From Anoplolepis gracilipes (Eukaryota; Arthropoda; Insecta; Hymenoptera; Formicidae), in assembly GCF_047496725.1 (NCBI RefSeq), contig NC_132983.1, positions 2,498,001 to 2,562,000 on the forward strand: a stretch of DNA of 64,000 nt, given 5' to 3'. The notes beneath the pieces are model-generated. The model made no database searches. It was not told the origin of the DNA and was given only the letters and a program-made list of their open reading frames with translations. Shown here piece after piece: positions 39,601-51,100 of this stretch (positions within the stretch are counted from its first letter, which is position 1; every line of letters begins with the position of its first letter). Both the position numbers and the translations under genes were made by a program.

Positions 39601-42600
39601 GAGAGAGAGAGAGAAGAGCTAGCCGGTCGTTAATTAATCTCATATACGGACGGATACGTAATTGAACCGCACGCCGCGCCGCGCGTGACGGGATTTATTT
39701 TTTCATTCGCTATTGATGCGCTTCTCTCTTAGTATTGATGTCGATGCTATTCGTATCTTATCGAACGCGACGGACCCTGGCTTGGGGCCGACGTTTATCG
39801 ATCGAATCCCGCGGATAAGCTCTCTTGGTGCCGACTAACCGCTTGGCTCAGACACGGCTGGGCTTTAATTGCTAATTGATTTTGTGCACACACGCTCGGC
39901 GGTTTATGTACGATATTGATGATATGTCCGGGCGACATCTAATTTTGCATTCGTCTGCACTTCCAAGCAAATGAATTAAAAGAATTGGTTTTCTGGGAAC
40001 GCGATTTCTCGGAGAACAAAATTCTCACCTTCTCTCGATAGACAAACAATTCTGCACATCTGATACGGTTGAATTATTCAAGATAAATTACGCTGCGCGT
40101 AATCGGCTTAGTTTGCTTACGCGCCGCGATAAAGATATACCCGAATTATGTTTGATTTAGAAATTATATATACCTACGCGATAAATTTATATCTTCTTTG
40201 ATATAATTAATATAATATAAAGATTAATGGAAGAATAAAGTTTTTCTTTGGCGAGACAGTATTAATATCTATTTGCGCCAAAACAAGATTAATATTCCAA
40301 CAGATATCGTTTGCTCGAAAATAATATCAGCCGTGTAACGTGAATCTAATTTTTAGAAGGACCTAAGTAAATTAATAAGCATTATTAACTATTTATATTT
40401 CCTGCTTTGTTTTTCGAGGTACCCTCCTAAATCCTGAAGCTACCTGACACGCCTCGATCTTCCGCATGATCTTGCGCTAGGCCACCTTGTTATCAGTTAT
40501 GTTATCCACTTAATCTCACACCCGCTGTCTTCTCTCGGATAAATTACATGGAGGGACCGTAGGGTCTGATAATTCAATTGTAATTGGCTAATCCTCATAA
40601 TACTTTAGTTCCAGAAGACGTATCCTCGCCCGCTGTAGGGTCGGCCGCGTCGAAAAATGACTCTATTAACCGCGACGACGTAGAGAATCGCGCGAAGGGG
40701 AAGAAACTTTGCTAAACAACAGCGGGAAGTGTTAACTATGTGGCTAATAAGAGCGATCTGTATCTCGGTAGCTCCGTTAAGCTTCGTTCACAATATATAT
40801 AAAAAAATATAAACGTCCTACTAAATTATAATGCAATAATACACAGTCTTCTTAGTTTCTTTTAAATGAATACGAAAATTAAAAAAAAGGAAGAAATTAA
40901 AAGAAAAAAATTGTCTTTTAAATAATTATCGTAGTTGTTTATTATGTGGCACGATTAATTGATATGATCCTAGATAAATAAGCTCGACGTATGTCAATTA
41001 ATTCAGTTCAATATGTAAATGTCTGTTTGTTGCTATTAAATAGAGATAAAAAAAGTAAATCATAAAATGTGAGAGATACTTTAGGACCTTTCCAGCTCTC
41101 TAGTATAACTTCGATTCCTACAATCTTATACATATACGTACATTCACGTGTGTACACGTGAAGATCGAGTGACTGTTGTTAAAGTGTTACGTTAAAAGAG
41201 GGTCCATTGCCCCTTAGCCGTGAATCGTGATTTATCGTCTTGCTAATGCTTCGATTAAGCAGCACGTCCGCGTGAAAAACATCGTCATTGAGTACAGGTC
41301 ACTACGGGAAGTTGCTACCACATTAATATTTCCGCCTGAAAATATACTTATTTTTACACGTGTAACATACTTAAATATAACAAACTGTTTCATCAAATTT
41401 ATTCTTAAACTTATTACTGTCTTTCATTCTTTTTGATAACCAAATTCAAACAATTTCCATTTCATTGTGTGTGACCTTTATTTTATTAAAATGATGTATA
41501 AAACAGCTTACTATAAATTTTTAAATAGATTGCAAAAATAGATTCTTTTGCACGGTAATATTTTTTTAAGGACAACTTGTCCTAAATATTTAAATTCTCC
41601 CAGCTTTTACAAAATTAGTTATTAAAAAGTGTAAAGTATAAAAAAAACCACATTATTAATAAATACATTAACTCGTTATAAATCTACGAAAGAAAGTTTC
41701 TTGTGACAAGTTAAATACAAATAATTTGACTTAGGAAAGAAAAAAATGTTCTATTAATCTCTATATTTTGCTTTCATTCTAAATATTCTTGTAATTTTGT
41801 TCTTATTTGAGTGATATTATTTTATACGTGTTCAATAATAAATATGACATGTTCATACAAGATATTTTTTTTTGTAAAGAATGAACAATATTCCTCGTCT
41901 CTCATTCCGTAACATTCCAATATATATATATGTAACATCAATATTAATAAAAATACAGTTCTCTATTTCGTTATAAAAAAAAATATAGCAAGCGACAAGA
42001 CGGCGAAAGAAAGAGAGAAAAATTTAGAGATTAAAAAGAGTGACGGCAGTTCAGCAACCTAGAGACAGCCGTGGGTAAGCCAGCCATACCCGACGAAGAC
42101 ACGAGGAGTTCATAAATAATCGAAACGTTAGAACACACGCCAGTGGTTTCCGCATGAAACATTGATCGGGCAATGCGGACATTACAGGTCGTAATGAAAT
42201 AAGTGGGCAGTGAATCACTTTTAGTTTTACCCGCCTCGGCCTCGGTTAACGATATTTTGATAACTCTCTCGGATTGATCTGGTGGCGCGCTCGGCGATAA
42301 ATAAAAAGCTCCTGAAGAGAATAAAAAATTTAAAAAAAAGGGAATAACATTTCTTTTAATCTAAAAAAAAATTTTTTTAAGGAAATTTAAAGTTATCCTA
42401 GGTGAATCTTTAAAGTTGTAGACTTTTGTTTACTTTCCATAAATATATCGTACAACATTGTATTAGTGAAATTTTGTTGTGTTTATGATTTTGAAAATCG
42501 TTAGTAACATTATTAGTATCAATAGTAGTACTACATTTTAGTAATAAATAATATATTAATCATTGTTAGAAGCGAATACTAAAAACCGATATTATACACA

Positions 42601-45600
42601 TTTATTTTAACCGTAAAATGTGGATATTGTATACTTATTTATACTTATAATAATAAATTATACAATATACTATAGAATATTTGAAAATGATTTTATATTA
42701 GTGAAGAGTATACGCGACATTAATATCAAATTAGCGCCAATGAAAAACTAATAAAAACAGGAGATGTCCGTTTCATATGTATAAAGTGTATATAACATTG
42801 TATACAACATTGCATATAAAATAATTTAAAGAATCAAAATTTAATATTAAAATATCAATTACGATGCAAGCATAAATCTTTTTAATCATTGATATACTCT
42901 TTACATAATTATTATAAAAAAGTTGTATCATTTTCATATTTATGTTATTATAAATTAATATAATATTACAATCACATTATGTCTCTTATTGGATTGTCTT
43001 TTATTGTCAAGTGATATGTTGTTATGTATAATTTTTGAATTTTTGATGTCATTAATATATCATATTAATGTTAATTGACAATTATATTTCGTGTTAATAT
43101 TGAAAGATTTAAATTTTGTTTGAATATTCGTAATTTTTTTTTGAAAAGTGTCTTCACGTTGAAAAGGCTTCAAAGGCATGTTATAAGTCATGTGCAGCTT
43201 ATAACCGCGATATTCTTCGAACGTAGAACGAACCTAGTAACATGTCGCGCAAGTGACAGATGTAGTTGATGCGGAATGTCCCATATAATATCGATCACGA
43301 TGTACAGGCAAGTTTAAGTGATATGAAGCTATGAATGTAATGTATAGCTTTCATTAAGATATCCTCTTAGAGGATATCGCCTTGATCAATAAGGAAGAGT
43401 ATAGGTGATAACAAATTGACCGTAGTCCAAGTTGCGCGAACAACAATCAATATTAAGTTATGCAAAATTCAAATTAATCCATTGATAGAAATTTGTTATA
43501 AACAATTCACAGCACGTGATGTATTTTAAAAGTAGTATATATGTATATTTCGATCAGAAGAAAAATAGATAATATCAAATATTAGAATTATTAAAAAGCT
43601 CGCATTATCGTGAGCAAATAAAATTTGCATATCTTTCTTTCTGTCTTTTTTAATAAAATAATATATATAATTCGAGTCGGAAGACAAAGATTGAGAAACA
43701 GAAGGAGTTGATTAAAAACAAGGTAAAAAAAAATAATAACGATATTAAAACATATACAACAATACCTATAATTTTTATACGAAATTTTGTTACATCGACG
43801 GATTGTAAGAAGGAAATTTTGGCGAAGCCCCCCCTCTCACACGTATAACGCGCCATGAAATGAAATCACACCCCGCCCCTCTTGTTAGCCCGTTCCGCGT
43901 TGCTCATAAATTTCACTGTAGCGTAGTTTAAGCTATTTTCGTTACCATTAAATGTTGACTTCGCCGAGGGGGACCGGATCTCTCCAAACACGCGAAAGGG
44001 CGAATCAGGATGATACCCCCCTCCGACTCTGAGTTTCGCCGCCGATACTGACGGATATATGTCTGTCCACCGTCCCTGGGGAGACTCGGTCAAGTATCCA
44101 TCCTTTGGATCGATTCCAGTGTAACGGATGAATTTGATTACCGAACATCATAGGGCATGTGTACGCGCTAATACAGTGACATTACCGGACTCGAGGGGAT
44201 CGTAACTTAATGTCCGTTTATCCGTGCAAATATCGCCATTTTTCCAATTATACCTCGCTTTGCGCCGAAATTATTTTACACGCAAACCCCATCTGTGTCT
44301 TTAGCATCGAGTATCTCGGCATTAATTATACCAGAAACCATAAAAAAAAGTCGCATGAATTATTTTTAGCCTTACACAAGCGTCATTTCGCGTTGCTATT
44401 TTTCCGTCGCATGCCGCACAATTTTCCGAAACAGTTGGCTAAACTTTAGGAGAGAGTATTCTATTCATCTTAGAACTGAAAAAAGTTATATATATGTATA
44501 GATCCGGAAATGTTCCCTTCGCAAGTTACGTAAATGCTCTTTCCTCGCAAACACATGTTCGTAGTTCACACGACGAGTAAATGTATTTTGAACGTTTTCT
44601 TCAAACTTGTAACCCTTACGAGGCCGCGCTTGTAAGTTATGACTGCAGTTCGGATAAACTTGCCTTTGAGGGACAGTAATTTAACGTTCGAATGTAAAGT
44701 TTACACGTAACACAACGACAATCATGCCTATTCTATACTCGTAATATATTTTTTGCAGTTTTCTATTTTTACTCTAAAAAGTGTTAAAATACACGTCGTG
44801 CGCGCGTTATAAATATTTTTGTTAATTTCACACAGATATAATCGTTGAACACTATCATCTTAATTTACAATTTAAATTTTAATCAAGTTTAGAAAGATAT
44901 TTTTAAATAATAAATGTCTCGTTATAATATCTATCTATTAGTATGTCACATATCTTCTTGAATCAATACCAGCTAATGGATATTAATACTCGTTAAGTAA
45001 AGAAGTTTTGCGTTTTTTTTTTATTTGTTCAATTTGCGATTGGTAATTAAATTTACATAATTCAAGATAATGGAGAATTCTGGAAATGCTTCGAGTGTAA
45101 CTTAAATGATAGAAATGTTGTCGAAGTTGGAAAAAACTCGGAAAACGCTAACGTCTCGGATAACAAAACTATTTTCGGAATATCGATCGTACAGCCATGT
45201 TGCCATCCGGTACATAAACTGGCTGTTGCCCAGACAACGCGTCGAACGGATTAAATTCAATAAAAATTTATATATTGAAATGACGGATTATATTATAATT
45301 ATGTTAATGATGAATCTGTTTCTTGAAATTGTTCCAATTGTTTCTTTTTCATATACTCTCATTCTTTTTTCTTTTGCTTAAACGAATAAGTAATAAACAA
45401 GAATGAAAATGAAATTAGTATCTGTAAAAGCTGTAAGAAAAATCTTTTAGCATTTAAATACTTATTAATTTCTGATAATTTCCATTTACAAATCAAAAGT
45501 ATCACTGACGATTCCGTAACATAAATTCAAAGACTAAGCCCTTCCCCCTCCCCCATCTTGTGATAACTATTAATTAAGATATACGGAATTTTTTTAGAGA

Positions 45601-47381
45601 ATGCAAACTGAAAAAAAACTTGAATAAATTGGAAAAATTAAAAAAGTATTTAACAATTACGCAATAATGTTAGCAAACATAGTATAGCGGCCAGTTAATA
45701 ATTATTATTTTTAATGAATAAACAATGTCCTTTTGTTTCAGGGTGATTTGTTTGGTGGCTTGAATAGCGGTTTGCAAGACGGCTTACTTTCAAGAGCAGA
45801 GGCTTTGGCAGCAGATTTGGGGAAGCACAACGCCGGGACGCCGATGCCACTGAAGCACGATCCCGTGTCTGTGTATCATCATGGAGCACACATGCCTACC
45901 CCCCATCCAAATAACCGGCCACATCATCAGGTACAATCACACCTCCTTGTGAGTCCGCATTTTTGATATACTATTCTATCGTAAAATCGTATAAAAATAA
46001 ACTATGTATGAGGTATAAACTTTGCTCCTCAATACGACTCTATAAAATTTTATTATATATACGCATCTCTTCATATATATTTTTTTAATTTTCATACTAG
46101 ATACGATAACTACACTTAGAGAATATAGTATATTGTCGATAATAAAAAAAAAAAAGAAAAAATTATCCATAGAGAACAATTATCGCAATAAAGGAGTCCC
46201 CTTTCGTCGCCCCCACGCGTCACCGTTTCGTAAACCCTCCCCTGCACGCATCCATAAAATGCAACGAATCCAACGGTCAGAGTTAAAATCGTTGCCAATA
46301 ATTAATTACAGGCGGCAATTAATTTTGAATTCATATTTAATTGGCGGATTGAAAAATTTAATTTACGCAGTTTATTTGTTAATATCGCGAACAATGCAGA
46401 CAACCATTTTAATTTCGCCGCTCTTTAATGGTTAATAAGCCGCATTATATTTATTACTGCGTCGTTGTATATTCGTAACTTTACGCAGTTTTAGCGGCGT
46501 GATTACGCCGCTTAGAGATGGGCGTGTCTCTATACATGTGTATACGATCTCGGGCAACAAATTGCATTTCAATTTGTTGCCCCGCAGTGTACCTTATGCT
46601 AATCTGAGCAATCTGATGCCGATGAATGAATATACGCGGGGCGACGCCGAGCAACTAACGCGCATCGACCCGGAATGATCTTTTCAAATGTAAGGGGCGT
46701 GTGTGCTATACATATATATTATCTCCGTGTGTATCGTGCTTGTATGCCCCCGTGATGAATTCTAAGGGAACCCGTGTCTGCGGTATGAGGGTTCGAGACA
46801 GGTTTTGCCTAACTTTTCTCGTGCCGACCACCCGTAGATCCGCGTATGTGATTTTATTCATATAAATCCCGACTCTCCGACACTTTCTAAGATAGACTGC
46901 TTAGAACTTTATATTTAATTATTAAATACATATTTTTTTCTTGCTTTGCAAAATGTTATACTATTTTCCAAGAACAATTCTTTGATTTTCAGTGGGAACG
47001 GAAAAACTGAACTAAAAATATTTCTCGTATAAAATTCAAAATGTCTGTTTACATGTGATTAGCTTTGCAAATACAAAAATAAAACATGATGGAAACTAAT
47101 ATATCAAATTCTGAAAACATTATTACTGTAACTAATTTATTTTGTTTCAACACGTACGACTTTATTTATAAATCAATTTCAAGAATTTTGCGGTCGTTGT
47201 ATAAATGATTCTCCATTTCACGCGCAGTGGCTGGGAAAACCGAGTCTATTCAAATTGCAACAATAATAACGTCAAATCATATTCCATGAGCCTTAATAGA
47301 TAACATACATATTTTGAAGAAAACATGTACGTGAGTATATAAAATGTAAAAAAACATAAGAGAAACGATGAGAGAAAGAGG

Positions 47382-47437
<56 letters not shown>

Positions 47438-48081
47438 AAAAGAAAGACAGAGATAAAAATAGCGTCGAGCTGACGCAAAAATAGCGTAAAGGGATCGGGA
47501 GAGAACAACAACACGGCCAACAAGGAGAGTGGAAAAGAAAAATTAGAGGGCGAGGTGGGCAATAGAGCAAGGAGAACGAGCAAAACATAGAGCCGGCTAA
47601 CCCTACCATCGTGTCAGCGTAATGATGAAATATTGCGCGGGTCTCTTGGGCCCTACACCTCGTACGCCCGTGGGCAGGTCCCCCCCCGCCCTCTCCCCCC
47701 CGCTTCCCCATTCCCTCTACCCCCGCCGTATTCGCTGTATATTTGCCGCCGGTGGTGCTCCCGACAGCATCCACCTTCTGCCTTTTCCACGCTGTCCGTG
47801 TAGCGCACCCCCTTGCATTTCTGATGTAACTGCGCTATCCCGTAGTACCACCACCGACCGAAACCGTGCCACACATCCAGTTAGCTCACTATACTACTGC
47901 CGTTCTCATGAGAATAGATGATGCGCGTGTTGTGCCTTACGCGTGTACGTGTACGAGCCGGCTGCCCCGCGAGATTCGTGTATAAGCGCTCACGTGTATG
48001 TATGTACGTATACGTGAGGTAATGGGCCGGGTTATGTGCGAACGACGCGGATATTTTTGGACCAGCGATTTTTTTATAGCG

Positions 48082-48114
<33 letters not shown>

Positions 48115-51100
48115 CGTCGGTATCGCGTATTACGAACTGTCCGAACGTGGGCCGTGGTCGCAATCCTATGTCCAAAACTGAGAATAATTGATGTAACCGG
48201 ATGTAAACAAACGAGAGGGGATTAAATCGGGATTGAAAAGGATGTGTACAATACTTGATAAAAATGTTCCGGTATAAACGTACATACACGCGCGGAAATG
48301 CTCTTTGAAACATTTATTTATGGAAGGTTTCGCATATCATTATTTTTGAATATATATTTTTGTTATATCCCGAATATTTAGATGGATGCACTTACTCAGC
48401 GGATAATTCTTTATATTTTTTCACATATAAGTATTTAATAAACATATAAAAAAAATATTATTGTATTCTTTATTCGTCTCTCTCTCTCTTCTTTTTCTCT
48501 TCAATAAAAAGATATTATTATTTTATAATAAAATCTATGTATAATTGGATTTATTTCATCAATTGGCCTTTGTCATGTAAATTGTCGTTAAATAAGTTTA
48601 TTCCTATGTGTGTAAAGGAACATTTTATTTCTGAAACATACGCGTCAACTAATTCTAATTACATGTCCTGTCCCTACGGTCGAAACCGTGGCGTCTAGTT
48701 AATTCAGTATATTCCCGTGAGACCAGATGATTTTATGTGTGCAAACAAGATCGTACATATGTACGTGATACCTTACATACTTAAGTAGGCAAAAGTCACA
48801 ATAAATAAATCATGTATCAAAGAAATTTAATAATTAAAATAAATTAATCGAATAAATTGATCGTACAACTCGACAAGAGAATCGCAATAAATAATATTAG
48901 AATATTTTCAAAAAATTAGAAACGTGAAAAATAAAAAGAAAAGAAAATTCTTTTCACATATTTTTTTTCAAATAAATGGAATGTTATTCGAATTAAAAAA
49001 AAAAAAAAAAACGATTTCTTTTATTTCGCTTCATCTGTGATTCGCGTTTTGTCGATGTATTCGCGACTTGCGACGTACGGCATCTCCAACTTTGTATCAG
49101 CAGATGTAACACCTGATATTAATCTTTAGAAAACGAGTTAATAGTAGGCCACTTATATAACGGCACTTTAAACGAAGAAAAATATGAAAGAAGTTCATAA
49201 ATATATAATTTCTAAAGAGTTGTGCTTGCGAGGTGCGTCCTGCATTCGTGACGACGGCCGCACGTGCTGCATAATTATGCGTGTTAGCTTGTACATATTT
49301 CCTGCTCTCTCCACCACACTCGACCTAACTTTGCTTTTTATCCCCTTCATTCATGCCTTCCCTACACCACGATGGTGCTTCATCAAAATGCATTTCCGCA
49401 AACTCGGCAATACGATACATATCCGGCTTTTCATCGTATTCACGTTCCTACACTTTATCTTATATATTTACTTGAGAAAAATAATAGTAAATAAAATTTT
49501 TCAATTTTCCTTACCAATATAATTACCTGTACAATTTGCAATTTGTTGTAATTTGACTTTAATATGTCGTTTGCTATTTTTTATTTTTTTTTTTTCCCCT
49601 AATTCATCTATTTCATTTTTTACTTTATACATATATCATGTTAATTAAATATTAAATTAATATTCTGTTGAAGTAAGAGGCTTACGTGAGGAAGATATGT
49701 TATAAAGTTGGAAAATATTTTTTGCAGGCTTTTTGCAGTTTTTAATAGTATAACAAAATAATTTAATAGTTAGGAAGTGTCATTAATCATAAAAAAATTT
49801 GTATTAATAAAAACAGTTAAAAATATTTGTGTTTCGTTTTTTGTTTAATTATTATATTACCACACAGATATAGTTAATATTTAACAAATATGTTATAAAG
49901 TATTAATTGAAATCAATTATATATAGACTTCTTTTTGTGTTGATGTCTTGTTAATCATAACATTAAAGATTAAAATGCATTTCTATGTTAAAATAAATCA
50001 AGAATATTGATAACAAAAAAGTCTTGAAATGTTTAAACATCTCATTATATTATAAAATATTTAGAAAATGTAAATAAATACTCGACAGTAATAAAGACAA
50101 TGAAATATTAAATTTTTATATACATTAGATTTTATTCGATTTTCCTACGTAATCTTACTGTTAGAATTCTAGTTATATTAAAGCTGTGCATTTCTCCAGC
50201 ATCTTGTTGAAGAACATTGGCGTCAGTGTATTCAACAAAACTTTTCTTTATCAAAACTGTCAATTTATTAAATTCCGGGAAAATTTAAGAAAAAAGGCTT
50301 TCCATCGTATTTACGTTTTTACACTTTATCTCATATACATATTTACTTGAGAAAAATAATAGTAAATAAAATTTTTCAATTTTTCTTACTAATATAATTA
50401 CCTATACAATTTGCGACTTGTTATAATTTGATTTTAATATGTCGTTTGGCATTTTTTATTTTTTTTTTTTTTCTAATTCATCTATTTCATTTCTGACATT
50501 ATACATATACCATGTTAATTAAATATGTCAATTTCTTTAAGAAACAATAGGCATAGTACACAATGAAATTGAGTATTCTCAATTTTTCTTACTAATATAA
50601 TTACCTATTGCGATTTCTTATAATTTGACTTTCACTCTCAAACTGAACACGTTCTTTTGTGTCCGCTTCAGATTTAGATTCGCCAGCACTTTGCACTGAA
50701 TGTACTGTTTTAAATTGTCCTTTCAGTTCCAAGTCCCTTTTGACACAACCTTTTTTTCGGATAAGTTTCCAACCTCGAGATTTTATCAATATTTTTTTAA
50801 AACAATGGATTAAAAATGACACGAAAGACCCACGTGTTCAGTTTGAGGGTTAATATGTCGTTTGCCATTTTTTATTTTTTTTTTTTTTCCCAATTCATCG
50901 ATGTTAATTAGATATGTGAATTTCTTGAAGAAACAACAGACACAGTACACCCTGAGACTGAGTATTCTCAATTGGCGTGTTCCAGATGAGCCATCCGGGG
51001 ATGGAAAGCCTCGACATGCTGGACCCAGCAAACTCGATGACGACACTAACGCCGATGTCCGAGAGCACGGGCGGCGGACCCGGGCATCACGCTGGCATCC

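Larger units (their letters stand above)
37587..45741 (+). other. acj6: acj6 intron 2 (8.2 kb)
   Basis: The intron runs from gtgagt at 37587 to tttcag at 45741. No other gene is recognised. GC-richer islands at about 38540-38720, 39040-39330, 39500-39900, 40430-40720 and 43800-44120 are the best enhancer candidates. The rest is AT-rich with poly-A at 38083-38100. The open frames here are short and lack family features. Confidence 0.85.
45931..50985 (+). other. acj6: acj6 intron 3 (about 5.0 kb)
   Basis: The intron starts at 45931 (or 45949) and ends at the weak acceptor gttccag (50985). It holds a hairpin-rich, GC-richer patch (46200-46830), a second GC-rich patch (47600-48060), AT and poly-T tracts, a palindromic POU-IV-like site at 49269, and a repeated unit with an inserted MITE next to exon 4. 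No further gene is recognised. Confidence 0.85.

Noticed and set aside
47277..47774. 165-codon minus-strand open frame in intron 3
   Set aside because: It contains a Tyr-Ile run from the AT microsatellite and lies inside an intron on the opposite strand. No homology is recognised.
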